The notes beneath the pieces are model-generated. The model saw nothing but the letters and a program-made list of their open reading frames with translations, was not told the origin of the DNA and searched no databases. 64,000 nucleotides of DNA, taken from assembly GCA_013339895.1 (NCBI GenBank), contig JABACO010000011.1, forward strand, positions 2,543,725 through 2,607,724, written 5' to 3'. Positions within the stretch are counted from its first letter, which is position 1. Every line of letters begins with the position of its first letter. A program made the translations under genes and the position numbers. The stretch comes from Ephydatia muelleri (Eukaryota; Porifera; Demospongiae; Spongillida; Spongillidae). Positions 9,953 through 22,503 of the stretch are shown here, piece after piece.

Positions 9953-11756
9953 CTACCGCAATTAGCATAATGAAACTTCATATCGTTAACCCTACAACCA
10001 ATAGATTAACGCATATATTTATACATTGTCATACCACATCATAATGTACGTTGGCATTCATCTCGCATCTTCCTACGCACACATACCTAGGCCATCCGTC
10101 GATCCTTTTTAAAGTACTGCGAGATCGGATAATGATGGCGATTATGTGTTTAATTCTGAGGGAAAGAATCTATTTATATATGTTTCGCCAAGTGGAATCA
10201 GACCACGCATTTCTTACAACGATCTGTTATCACATCTATACGTGAGATAAACCCAATCTGCAGCTTGAGACCTTTTAAGTTACACCAGTGTGCATATGTT
10301 TATTAAGATTCGTATGTGACACCTTCGAAGATTTACGTGAAGTAGAGAGACTTTATGACTGGCTTCCATTATCTTAAATCATGCATTAATTCACCACTTA
10401 TTGATACTTACTTTCAATAGAATTTAATTACACTGCAGTATATAGTAAGTTGTGAGGTTACGCCGCCTAGTTCATCCTGGATGTAGGGCGAATTGAGTTT
10501 CTAGATAAGCTACTTAATCGCATAAGGTAACAGTCAATTGCCCGTAGCGAGCCAATGGCATACCACAGGTACAACTCCACGTGCTTGTCGTAGTATACAT
10601 GCACAACCCTTTTCATTTGACTCATACAATCATAGCCATCAGTCAAATCACTCGTCACGCTTATGCTTCTTGTTTACGTGTAAATCGCTTCATGCCAATA
10701 TGATTGCATGTGCCTCTCTTCAAGCACGGGGAAATGAAAGTGGACATATCTACTTCGTTTTTTTATCGCGCCCCATTCACACCTCAGCAAATATCAGGAC
10801 TGAAAAGCTAATCGATATAGTGGGTCGTTCCTTCAGTACAATTTGGCTGGGGTATAAGCTTCGTTCAAATATGGGACAAGAAAGAGACTACCCTTCTCTA
10901 TCGCAATGGCTATAGAAGACATCTTATAGTGGGAGTGTAGTGTGACAATATATTATAATGGTGTGAAAAACTATGCGAATGCCTGTGGCCTAGCGCATGT
11001 GGGATTTCAGTTCACTGAGCTGAGTTGTATAGTTTAAAGACATGCAGAAAGTAGTTTCAGAACACATAAAGAACTCTTTAGCTCTCGCAGCCATCATCAC
11101 ATTCACGCTTATGTTACTTTACGGCTTTAAACCAATATGATGTATGCCTCTGGTGTACTGGAGAATGATAGTGGAAACTTTGTTCTATTATAGCGCCCCG
11201 TTCACACTTTCAGGAAAGCTGCACGGTAATGTGAGTTCCTTACATAGTATACTGCAAGCCATGCTGAAAGCAGCATGCATGCAATACTGTCACTGCGAAG
11301 TGGTGTTTCCGTATTACAATGGTGTATCCAGGAATTAGGGGAATGTGGGGAGGGGGAGGGGGGGATGTCCCAAATCATTGATGAGAAGAGGGGCGCGCAA
11401 ATGTTTTTACTACCCACTCGCAACACACTCAAATTAATTTTATTCAACACCAATCATGCCGTTCAGTTCTTCCCAGGCTATTGTGAATTTAAATGCTAGT
11501 AACCCTTATCTTGTGACGGTATGGTAGACTAACAGAAAGAGGCTTAGCCTCAGCCGCCGTAATGCGAGGTTGGAATGATGGAAGCGCTACAAAAGACTGC
11601 GCTATGTGCGTTGCATGCACGGTTTGCATGTTTTTTTGTTTTTTCATTTGCACGTCTACCACGTGCACACTCAAGACAGCTGTTGAACGATTCCTGAGCA
11701 TAGAATGGAGCTTTGGAGGTGTTTGACATGTCTTTAGGAAATCATTATGTTCAATG

Positions 11757-12450
11757 ACAACATTTTGCGGTACATTTAACATCGTAATACTCTGTGTTGT
11801 ACAATCCTTATACTTATCAAATGATGTATGGGACAGTTTCCGCGAAAATTGCCCCACGGTTAAAATGTTATAAAAATGCATTGCGTTTGAATCGCTATAA
11901 CTTCCCAACGGATAACGCAATCGACTTCCTATTTTCAACACTTCATACTACACCGTTCCACTATGAATTTTTGAAAATAGGAAGTCGATAGCGTTATCCG
12001 TTGTGAAGTTATAGCGATTCAAACGCGATGCATTTTTATAACATTTTAACCGTGGGGCAATTTTCGCGGAAACTGTCCCATATAATTATTATTCACGCCT
12101 TACAGAAAACAAAGTGTGTTTCAATCCAAAACAAAATTGTGGCTTTGCTCCAGACATCGACAAGTACCCTTCAGTGGGGCCCTCTGACTCTCAGCCGCGA
12201 GAATTTACACCCTTTGGCCACTTCGAATAAGTCGCCCAACCCAGCTTTTACATGGCTGCCAAGCCTCCATACCATCGTAATAATAATTGGCCGTCCAGGG
12301 TTTTTTCTTTGTTCCTACCGCATGCATGCCATATCCTCCTATCATTCTACACATCAAAATACAGCAAGTTTGTAATAATGATAGGTGCAACCAATTTAAG
12401 GCTACATGTCAGCAGAGTAAAATGAAGATCTGGGACGCATTCTCATTTGA
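11757..12450 (+). pseudogene. Family B, unit 2, interrupted by a MITE
   Basis: The family B frame starts at MTTFCGTF but is broken after the SNDV/I position by a 252-bp palindromic MITE (11829-12080). Downstream the ENKVCFN...FGHFE segment continues and ends at the alpha-type TAA. Units 5 and 7 share this lesion. Confidence 0.5.
11829..12080. mobile_element. Palindromic TA-target MITE, unit 2
   Basis: A 252-bp near-perfect palindrome starting TGGGACAGTTTCCGCG and ending in its complement, flanked by TA on both sides (11827-11828, 12081-12082). Units lacking it read GATATATATAATTATT at this site. TA duplication and long inverted arms suggest a Tc1/mariner-type MITE. Confidence 0.85.
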
Positions 12451-12653
12451 TTAAAAACTGATTGGATTTGTGTGTATACATGATGTTGTCTATAACATTT
12501 TGCAAATGTACATATTTTGTGTTTCCATACATTATTTTTAAATGAAATAATTGATTTTTGATCATTAATTTCATTCTGCTAGAGAGTTTGGACTACCTAT
12601 TTTATATGCTTTCTGCTATAATCATGAATTTTTAAAAGTGCGTGTACTAAATA

Positions 12654-12797
12654 CCCCAAGATCTGTTCTCAAACAGCCTAGTCTCTACTCCAACCGTAGG
12701 TCTCCTCTCCAATAGATGCCAAAGTCTCTTAAAGCCTCTTCACCCACTGAGTAAGGTTCCTTCTCCAACAGCCTCACCTCTCCTAGACCGCAGAACA
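12654..12797 (-). repeat. Locally inverted 144-bp segment, unit 2
   Basis: This block, from CCCCAAGATCTG to CCGCAGAACA, is the reverse complement of sequence that other units carry in plus orientation (for example in 17204-17346 of unit 3). The sequence that normally follows is missing here. Confidence 0.8.
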
Positions 12798-13418
12798 TTA
12801 TTATTAATATTAACAATATCATATTATCCTTCCATCATTTATAGATTTCACATGCTACGAATGTCTTCCACAGTCTGCTGTGCAGACGTTTGTGCATGAG
12901 CCTATGCCCCCTTTCAGTGCTGTTATAAAAATATCGCCACACAGTCAAGCATTTCTATAACCCATTGGAGCATCAGGATTCATGAGTAGAGGTCACATTA
13001 GTATTTTTATATTATTTTATGTGGCCCCGCATGAACTTGACATTCCTGCGTGTATATGTTTTTGTTATCAAATTTACAAGGTTGACCTACATGCGTCTCC
13101 GTTCTGATGGCCTACATAATTCGATAGGACATAACATGGACCATTGGTCTACATTCCATGTTAGCTCTTCAGAGGAAAAGTGGCAATTTTCACGTGAAAT
13201 AAGTAACAAATGAGCCTTCGCTTTTGAATTATCGCTGCTTTTTCCGACCACGCTTGGATGGATAAATTGTACTTGTATTATACTATGTGCATGTCAACGG
13301 CAACCATTCACTGGAAATCAGCTTAATCTCGGAAAATAATAATGAATCAAAATATGACGCGGGATACGGATACTGGTACGAAAGTGAAGACAGCTATAGT
13401 ATTTATCCGTACGCAAGT

Positions 13419-14648
13419 TCAGCAACTGTGAGTTACATTCAGTGATGGATAAAGGTGCGCAACAGTAGACACCGTCGCCTGGGCAACTGTTCCCTTGCAG
13501 ATGACGTATTCTCTAATCCAATCGGTTTCGCTGATTCCATCAGTCAGTCCTTGATCGCTTGCCACACCCAGCAACGTGTCTAGAGCATTTTGAAACTTCT
13601 TGTATACATCCAGAGTTTCCAACAGGACATCAATCTTGTCCTTGGAACAACCACTTGTTGCAGTACAATTTAGCCTTACACTGGTCTGTGAAATGAAAAC
13701 AATATGTGGTATGCGAGTCGAATTATTCCTACAGCATGATTTCGAAGCTATTGGCCCACTTTTAACAATAAATCTGGTAGTAGTAATGTAGCAAGTGTGA
13801 ATAGTTATGTGCTTATACACGGATTTTATAATGTCAGTTTATTATGATATACAATAGCCACGCAGCCCACGGATGATATAGCTATTGCCCCACACACGCA
13901 CACACGCACACACACACTCACACACACTCACACACACTCACACACACGCACACACACACACACAAGCACACACACACACACGCACACACATACATGCACA
14001 TATACACATTCAAAATGCATAGTAGCTAGCCCTTTAAACCCATTATAGCTAATAGTTGTAGCTCCGCGCGGCATTTGCATGACATCGGCGGAGCGCGCAT
14101 GCATAGATGATCAGAACTGTAAACAACAAAAACATTAACTTGCGTGAACTTACCCACGAAATAAGTGGCTCCGACACTGGACTAGTAAACTGTCCCAACA
14201 TGATGCCTTGTGCTGTCGATTGATTGATGATTTTGTCGAGGGCGCTCAATTGTAAAATGGAGGGGAGAGATCTCCAGAAGTCATCCAGCATATCCTCTTG
14301 GACATCGGCAGGTCTAGGCAAGACCTCCTCTTGCTTCACATGCAGTACAGAGAAAGGTCACATCTCAAGGTACGTAGGTCATGCAGAATTACATGTACTA
14401 ACTATGCAGCAATGACGAACCCTATAGCTTGAATATACACTTACCAATACTTTGGTGACGACAAAAACACCTGTAAGGAGGGTAGCCAGCTTCCCCTTGG
14501 CCTCTGCTTCACTAGTGGACCTCACACTTCTTGAGTGATTCATCAGAGCAGCTTCCACGGGTACAGGAGACGCCCATAAGGTCGTCACCACAGCTGATAT
14601 CGTACAAAAGGTCAGAATGATTGCACGTCGCGGTCGGATTGTTGCCAT
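13419..14648 (-). CDS. Family A secreted 4-Cys glycoprotein, copy 3
   Basis: Exons 14445-14648, 14154-14333 and 13419-13685 give 216 residues. Beta type: exon 3 begins TSVRLNC and contains DVLLETL and WIREYVICK. Exon 2 differs from other copies in having SLPSIL and SEPLIS. The intron 1 acceptor region has an extra ATGC before the splice site, shared with copies 6 and 8. Signal peptide, RSVR site, four sequons and four cysteines are intact, so it is expected to be functional. Confidence 0.75.
13890..14008. repeat. (CA)n microsatellite, intron 2 of copy 3
   Basis: CA repeat with CTCA and AGCA interruptions. Confidence 0.95.
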
Positions 14649-14716
14649 TCTTAATTCACGGCTGATATACAACAGGCTAGAACTGAAACACGATGAACCA
14701 TTTGCCTATGCGCCGA

Positions 14717-14724
14717 TTTATATA
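14717..14724 (-). promoter_or_regulatory. TATA box, family A copy 3
   Basis: TATATAAA on the minus strand, about 70 bp upstream of the ATG at 14648. Confidence 0.65.
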
Positions 14725-16526
14725 CTACCGCAATTAGCATAATGAAACTTGTGATATCAGCATATCGTTAACCTAACAGCAGTTATAGTATATATTTGTA
14801 CAGTGTCATAGTTAAATATAGAACAACGCACATTAATGTACGTTGGCATTCATCTCGCATCTTCCTTCGCACACATACCTAGGCCATCCGTCCCTTTTAA
14901 AAGTACTGCGAGATCGGATAATAATGACGATTATGTGAGGGGAAGGATCTCTTTTCGCCAAGTGGAATCAGACCACGCATTTCTTAAAACGACCTGTTAT
15001 CACATCTATACGTGAGATAAACCCAATCTGCAGCTTGAGACCTTTTAAGTTACACCAATGTCGTATTGCATATGTCGGGAACACCTTAATAAGGATGAAG
15101 TGGAAAGGCTTTATGACTGGCTTCTATTCTCATATAATGCATTAATTGACCACTCATTGACATTTACTTTCAATAGAATTTAATTACACTGCCGTGTATA
15201 GTAAGTTGTGAGGTTTCGCCGCCTAGTTCATCCTGCATGGATGTGGGGCGAGAGAATGATAGAAACCAAATGAGTTTCCAGATAAGCTACTTAATCGCAT
15301 AAGGTAGCAGTCAATTGCCCGAAGCGAGCCAATGGCATATCACAGGTGCAACTCCACGTGCTTGTCGTAGTATACATGCACAACCCTTTTCATTTGACTC
15401 ATACAATCACAGCCATCAGTCAAATCACTCGTCACGCTTATGCTTCTTGTTTATGTGTAAATCGCTTCATGCCAATATGATTGCATGTGCCTCTCTTCAA
15501 GCACGGGGAAATGAAAGTGGACATATCTACTTCGTTTTTTTATCGCGCCCCATTCACACCTCAGCAAATATCTGGACTGAAAAGCTAATCGATATAGTGG
15601 GTCGTTCCTTCATTACAATTTGGCTGGGGTATAAGCTTCGTTCAAATATGGGACAAGAAAGAGACTACCCTTCTCTATCGCAATGGCTATAGAAGACATC
15701 TTATAGTGGGAGTGTAGTGTGACAATATATTATGATGAAAAACCATGCGAATGCCTGTGGCCTAGCGCATGTGGGATTTCAGTTCACTGAGCTGAGTCGT
15801 ATAGTTTAAAGACACGCAGAAAGTAGTTTCAGAACACATGAAGAACTCTATAGCTTTCGCAGCCATCATCACATTCACTACTTTACGGCTTTAAACCAAT
15901 ATGATGTATGCCTCTGATGTACTGACTGGAGAATGATAGTGGAAACTTCGTTCTATTATAGCGCCCCGTTCACACTTTCAGGAAAGCTGCACGGTAATGT
16001 GAGTTCCTTACATAGTATACTGCAAGCCATGCTGAAAGCAGTATGCATGCAATACTGTCACTGCGAGGTGGTGTTTCTGTATTACAATGGTGGATCCAGG
16101 AATTAGGGGAATGTGGGGAGGGAGGGGGGGGGGATGTCCCAAATCATTGACGAGAAGAGGGGCGCGCAAATGTTTTTACTACCCACTCGCAACACACTCA
16201 AATTTATTCAACACCAATCAATGCCGTTCAGTTCTTCCCAGGCTATTGTGAATTTCAATGTTAGTAACCCTTATCTTGTGACGGTATGGTAGACTAACAG
16301 AAAGAGGCTTAGCCTCAGCCGCCGTAATGCGAGGTTGCATGGAATGATGGAAGCGCTACAACAGACTGCGCTATGTGCGTTGCATACACGGTTTGCATGT
16401 TTTTTTGTTTTTTGATTTGCACGTCTACCACGTGCACATGCACTCAAGACAGCTGTTGAACGATTCCTGAGCATAGAATGGAGCTTTGGAGGTGTTTGAC
16501 ATGTCTTTAGGAAATCATTATGTTCA

Positions 16527-16970
16527 ATGACAACATTTTGCGGTACATTTAACATCGTAATATTCTGTGTTGTACGATCCTTATACTTATCAAATGATAT
16601 ATATTATTATTCACACCTTACAGAAAACAAAGTGTGTTTCGATGCAAAACAAAATTGTGGCTTTGCTCCAGACATCGACAAGGACCCTTCAGTGGGGCCC
16701 TCTGACCCTCAGCCGCAAGAATTTACACCCTTTGGCCACTTCGAATACGTTACCCAACCCAGCTTTTACATGGCTGCCAACCCTCCATACCATCTTAATA
16801 ATACTTGGCCGTCCAGGGTTTTTTCTTTGTTCCTACCGCATGCATGTCATATCCTCCTATCATTCTACACATCAAATACAGCAAGTTGTAATAATGTTAG
16901 GTGCAACCAATTCAAGGCTACATGTCAGCAGAGTAAAATGAAGATCTGGGACGCATTCTCATATGAATAA
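16527..16970 (+). CDS. Family B candidate, long beta form, unit 3
   Basis: A 147-residue frame from ATG. Hydrophobic start (TFNIVIFCVV), then ENKVCFDAKQNCGFAP, an acidic/proline stretch DKDPSVGPSDPQPQEF, FGHFEYVTQ and a C-terminal part with four further cysteines (PHACH, SCNNVRC, ATCQQ). It ends KIWDAFSYE. The stop TAA lies inside an AATAAA at 16966-16971, which argues for a genuine 3' end. Either this is a single-exon gene with a weak signal peptide, or the part after CACACCTTACAG (from 16624) is a terminal exon whose upstream exons I could not place. Unknown family. Confidence 0.45.
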   Translation: MTTFCGTFNIVIFCVVRSLYLSNDIYYYSHLTENKVCFDAKQNCGFAPDIDKDPSVGPSDPQPQEFTPFGHFEYVTQPSFYMAANPPYHLNNTWPSRVFSLFLPHACHILLSFYTSNTASCNNVRCNQFKATCQQSKMKIWDAFSYE

Positions 16971-18518
16971 AAACTGATTGGATTTGTGTGTATACATGAT
17001 GTTGTATATACGTTTTGCAAATGTACAGTGCTCCATACATTATTTTTGAAAGAAATAATCATTCTGCTAGACAGTTTGGACTACCTATTTTATGTGCTTT
17101 CTGCTATAATCATGAATTTTTAAAAGTGTTGTGTGTGAGATTGGGGTGTTGTCATACAAGTGATATGCATGTATACTGTATGTGACATATTTAGACTGTT
17201 GGATGTTCTGCGGTCTAGGAGAGGTGAGGCTGCTGGAGAAGGAACCTTAGTCAGTGGGTGAAGAGGCTTTAAGAGACTTTGGCATCTATTGGAAAGGAGA
17301 CCTACGGTTGGAGTAGAGACTAGGCTGTTTGAGAACAGATCTTGGGGCTGTTGGAGAGTACTCAACCACCATCTCACATTTTGCAGGTCTACTCTAGATT
17401 GGTCAAGGGTATAATTGATGGTTTAGTGTTAACGTCCAAGGGTGCAGACCTTACAGTTTATGTTACCCGTGACGTCTCTAACCCGATTTTGTGTGCAAAC
17501 TCATTAATTAATTAATAGTGGACCTGTGGGTGGAGCATTAACGGTTACAGTAGTGATGCGAATTGTTATGCCTATTGTAAGCGCAGTCCCCACCCCACTT
17601 CAACTCCCCAGGTCTTCTTCCATGAAAAGTGGAGTCGTGGTGGTGCATATGTACATGAAATAATCAAGTTTCATCAAATAAGCACTTTCAATAGCATGCA
17701 TGAAGCCTATTAAATTAAAATATTGCTACAATGATATATTATGACTGAGAAGGCAAAATAGCATGAGCACGGGAAAAGATATATAAACCTCATGTTTGTG
17801 GATCAATGAATACGAAGTTTAGACTTGATTGGGTAACTACGAGTTTATTCTCTGTCAGCCGTATTAGAAGAGTGGCTTGAGTGACATATTTCACAGGGTG
17901 CATTGTCGAGAATGAGATCCAAAAAAACTCTTGCAAGAAATCGTATTCATAGTATAGTTATATGTTTCCATCTGTTACACATTTCACATGTTATGAATGT
18001 CTTCCACGGTCTGCTGTGCAGAAGTTTGTGCGCATGAGCCTGTGCCTCCTTTCAGTGCAGTTCTAAACACACAAAACCCGCCACACAATCAAGAATTTCT
18101 AAAACCCATTGGAGCATTATGTGTAGAGGCTACATAGTGATCCGTATTGCCAACCAAAATTTGACATTCCTGCAAGTTTATGTTACAAGGTTGACCTACA
18201 TGCATCTCCATCCTGATGGCGCACGTACGACATTACATGGACCATTGGTCTACGTTCCGTGTTAACTCTTCAGAGGAAGAGTGGCAATTTTCACGTGAAA
18301 TAAGTAATAAATGAGCCTTCGCTTTTGAAGTATCGCTGCTTATTCCGATCACGCTTGGATGGATAAATTGTACTTGTATTATACTATGTACATGTCAACG
18401 GCAACCATTAATTGGAAATCAGCTTTAATCTCGGAAAATAATTATAATGAATCAAAATATGACGGGATACGGATACCGCTATGAAGTGAAGACAGCTAGT
18501 ATTTATCCGTACGCGAGT

Positions 18519-19682
18519 TCAGCAACTGTGAGTTACATTCAGTGATGGATAAAGGTGCGCAACAGTAGACACCGTCGCCTGGGCAACTGTTCCCTTGCAG
18601 ATGACGTGTTTTCTAATCCAATCGGTTTCGCTGATCCCATCAGTCAGTCCTTGATCGCTTGCCACACCCAGCAACGTGTCTAGAGCATTTTGAAACTTCT
18701 TGTATACATCCAGAGTTTCCCTCAGGGCATCAATCTTGTCCTTGGAACATCCACTTGTTGCAGTAAAATTTAGCCTTACACTGATCTGTGAAATGAAAAC
18801 GGTATGCGGTATGCGAGTCAAAATATTAGCACGATTTCGAAGCCATTGGCCCACTTTTGGTAGTAGTAACGTAGCAAGTGTGAATCGTTATGTGCTTATA
18901 CATGGATCTTATAATGTCAGTTATTATGATATACAATAGCCAGCCTACGGATGATATAGCTATTGCCTCACACACGCGCACACGCACACACACATACACA
19001 CTTACACACACACACACACACACACACGCACGCACACACATGCACATACACACATTCAAAATGCAAAGTAGCTAACCCCTTAAACTCATTATAGCTAACG
19101 GTTGTACTATCGTCTATAGCTCCGCGGCATTTGCATGACATATACGGAGCGCGCATGTATACATGATCAGAACTGGGAACAGCAAAAACATTAACTTGCG
19201 TGAACTTACCCATGAAATAAGCTGCTCCGACACTGGACTGGTAAATTGTCCCAGCATGATGCCTTGTGCTGTCGATTGATTGATGATTTTGTCGAGGGCG
19301 CTCAATTGTAAAATGGAGTGGAGAGATCTCCAGAAGTCATCCAGCATATCCTCTTGGACATCGGCAGGTCTAGGCAAGACCTCCTCTTGCTTCACAGTAC
19401 AGAGAAAGGTCACATCACAAGGTAGGTCATGCAGTATTACTATGTAGCAATGACGAACTAGCTCGAATATACACTTACCAATACTTTGGTAACGACAAAA
19501 ACACCTGTAAGGAGGGTAGCCAGCTTCCCCTTGGCCTCTGCTTCACTAGTGGACCTCACACTTTTTGAGTGATTCATCAGAGCAGCTTCCACGGGTACAG
19601 GAGACGCCCATAAGGTCGTCATCACAGCTGATATCGTACAAAGGGTCAGAATGATTGCACGTCGCGGTCGGATTGTTGCCAT
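18519..19682 (-). CDS. Family A secreted glycoprotein, copy 4 (one cysteine lost)
   Basis: Exons 19479-19682, 19210-19389 and 18519-18785; 216 residues, alpha type. A G-to-T change on the coding strand turns the first mature cysteine (residue 135, NCT) into phenylalanine (NFT). The sequon is kept but three cysteines remain, so the normal pairing cannot be complete. The furin-like site reads KSVR instead of RSVR, as in copy 9. Confidence 0.72.
18968..19053. repeat. (CA)n microsatellite, intron 2 of copy 4
   Basis: CA repeat with a CTTA interruption. Confidence 0.95.
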
Positions 19683-19750
19683 TCTTAATTCACGGCTGAT
19701 ATACAACAGGCTAGAATTGAAACTCGATGGACCATTTGCCTATGCGCCGA

Positions 19751-19758
19751 TTTATATA
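19751..19758 (-). promoter_or_regulatory. TATA box, family A copy 4
   Basis: TATATAAA on the minus strand, about 70 bp upstream of the ATG at 19682. Confidence 0.65.
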
Positions 19759-21564
19759 CTACCGCAATTAGCATAATGAAACTTCATATCGTTAACCCTA
19801 CAACCTATAAATTAACGCATATATTTATACATTATCATATACCACATCATAATGTACGTTGGCATTCATCTCGCATCTTCCTACGCACAATACCTAGGCC
19901 ATCCGTCGATCCTTTTTAAAGTACTGCGAGATCGGATAATGATGGCGATTATGTGTTTAATTCTGAGGGAAAGAATCTATTTATATATATTTCGCCAAGT
20001 GGAATCAGACCACGCATTTCTTACAACGATCTGTTATCACATCTATACGTGAGATAAACCCAATCTGCAGCTTGAGACCTTTTAAGTTACACCAGTGTGC
20101 ATATGTTAATTAAGATTCGTATGTGACACCTTCGAAGATTAACGTGAAGTAGAGAGACTTTATGACTGGCTTCCATTATCTTAAATCATGCATTAATTCA
20201 CCACTTATTGATATTTACTTTCAATAGAATTTAATTACACTGCAGTATATAGTAAGTTGTGAGGTTACGCCGCCTAGTTCATCCTGGATGTAGGGCGAAT
20301 TGTGTTTCTAGATAAGCTACTTAATCGCATAAGGTAACAGTCAATTGCCAGTAGCGAGCCAATGGCATACCACAGGTACAACTCCACGTGCTTGTCGTAG
20401 TATACATGCACAACCCTTTTCATTTGACTCATACAATCACAGCCATCAGTCAAATCACTCGTCACGCTTATGCTTCTTGTTTACGTGTAAATCGCTTCAT
20501 GCCAATATGATTGCATGTGCCTCTCTTCAAGCACGGGGAAATGAAAGTGGATATATCTACTTCGTTTTTTTATCGCGCCCCATTCACACCTCAGCAAATA
20601 TCAGGACTGAAAAGCTAATCGATATATTGGGTCGTTCCTTCAGTACAATTTGGCTGGGGTATAAGCTTCGTTCAAATATGGGACAAGAAAGAGACTACCC
20701 TTCTCTATCGCAATGGCTATAGAAGACATCTTATAGTGGGAGTGTAGTGTGACAATATATTATGATGGGTGTGAAAAACTATGCGAATGCCTGTGGCCTA
20801 GCGCATGTGGGATTTCAGTTCACTGAGCTGAGTTGTATAGTTTAAAGACACGCAGAAAGTAGTTTCAGAACACGTGAAGAACTCTATAGCTCTCGCAGCC
20901 ATCATCACATTCACGCTTATGTTACTTTACGGCTTTAAACCAATATGATGTATGCCTCTGATGTACTGACTGGAGAATGATAGTGGAAACTTCGTTCTAT
21001 TATAGCGCCCCGTTCACACTTTCAGGAAAGCTGCACGGTAATGTGAGTTCCTTACATAGTATACTGCAAGCCATGCTGAAAGCAGCATGCATGCAATATT
21101 GTCACTGCCAGGTGGTGTTTCCATTTTATAATGGTGGATCCAGGAATTCGGGGAAGGTGGGGAGGGGGAGGGGGGTGTCCCAAATCATTGATGAGAAGAG
21201 GGGCGCGCGCAAATGATTTTACTACCGACCTTGCAACACACTCAAATTTATTCAACATCAATCAATGCCGTTCAGTTCTTCCCAGGCTATTGTGAATTTA
21301 AATGTTAGTAACCTATATCTTGTGACGGTATAGCAGACTAACAGAAAGAGGCTTAGCCTCAGCCGCCGTAATGCGAGGTTGGAATGATGTAAGAGCTACA
21401 AAAGACTGCGCTATGTGCGTTGCATGCACGGTTTGCATGTTTTTTTTTGTTTTTTGATTTGCACGTCTACCACGTGCACACTCAAGACAGCTGTTGAACG
21501 ATTCCTGAGCATAGATTGGAGCTTTGGAGGTGTTTGACATGTCTTTAGGAGATCATTATGTTCA

Positions 21565-21789
21565 ATGACAACATTTTGCGTAACATTTAACATCGTAATA
21601 TTCTGTGTTGTACAATCCTTATACTTATCAAATGATATATATAATTATTATTCACGCCTTACTGAAAACAAAGTGTGTTTCAATGCAAAACAAAATTGTG
21701 GCTTTGCTCCAGACATCGACAAGGACCCTTCAGTGGGGCCCTCTGACCCTCAGCCGCGAGAATTTACACCCTTTGGCCACTTCGAATAA
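21565..21789 (+). CDS. Family B candidate, short alpha form, unit 4
   Basis: 74 codons from MTTFCVTFNIVIF to FGHFE, stopped by the alpha TAA. The region after the stop still resembles the beta coding sequence, but the AATAAA at its end has become GATAAA, consistent with loss of the long form in alpha units. Confidence 0.35.
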   Translation: MTTFCVTFNIVIFCVVQSLYLSNDIYNYYSRLTENKVCFNAKQNCGFAPDIDKDPSVGPSDPQPREFTPFGHFE

Positions 21790-22229
21790 GTCGCCCAACC
21801 CAGCTTTTACATGGCTGCCAAGCCTCCATACCATCGTAATAATAATTGGCCGTCCAGGGTTTTTTCTTTGTTCCTACCGCATGCATGCCATATCCTCCTA
21901 TCATTCTACACATCAAAATACAGCACGTTTGTAATAATGATAGGTGCAACCAATTTAAGGCTACATGTCAGCAGAGTAAAATGAAGATCTGGGACGCATT
22001 CTCATATGATAAAAACTGATTGGATTTGTGTGTATACGTGATGTTGTATATAAGGTTTTGCAAATGTACATATTTTGTGTTTTCATACATTATTTTTAAA
22101 AGAAATAATCATTAATTTCATTCTGCTAGACAGTTTGGACTACCTATTTTATATGCTTTCTGCTATAATCATGAATTTTTAAAAGTGCGTGTGCTAAATG
22201 TAGTGTTGTGTGTGAGATTGGGGTGCAAT

Positions 22230-22299
22230 ATACAGTATACATGCACATCACTTGTATGACAACATGTTGTCATACAAGTGTTGTGCATGTATACTGTAT
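22230..22299. repeat. 70-bp perfect palindrome, unit 4 only
   Basis: Centred between 22264 and 22265 on AACATGTT. The left arm (ATACAGTATACATGCAC...) is the reverse complement of the right arm. Other units carry only the right-arm sequence, so the left arm is a local inverted duplication. Confidence 0.9.
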
Positions 22300-22503
22300 G
22301 TGACATATTTAGACTGTTGGATGTTCTGCAGTCTAAGAGAGGTGAGGCTGTTGGAGAAGGAACCTTACTCAGTGGGTGAAGAGGCTTTAAGAGACTTTGG
22401 CATCTATTGGAGAGGAGACCTACGGTTGGAGTAGGGTCTAGGCTGTTTGAGAACAGATCTTGGGCTGTTGGAGAGTACTCAACAATCATCTCACATTTTG
22501 CAG

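Noticed and set aside
10538..10915. 125-codon plus-strand frame, repeated in several units
   Set aside because: It has no ATG at the start (TTG), contains the TATA-like box, and is broken in units 1, 7, 9 and 10. Its persistence is explained by recent duplication.
17120..17377. 85-codon minus-strand frame (MRWWLSTLQQ...), repeated in several units
   Set aside because: It lies antisense to the family C region, starts from a non-convincing codon and is inverted or absent in units 2, 5 and 7.
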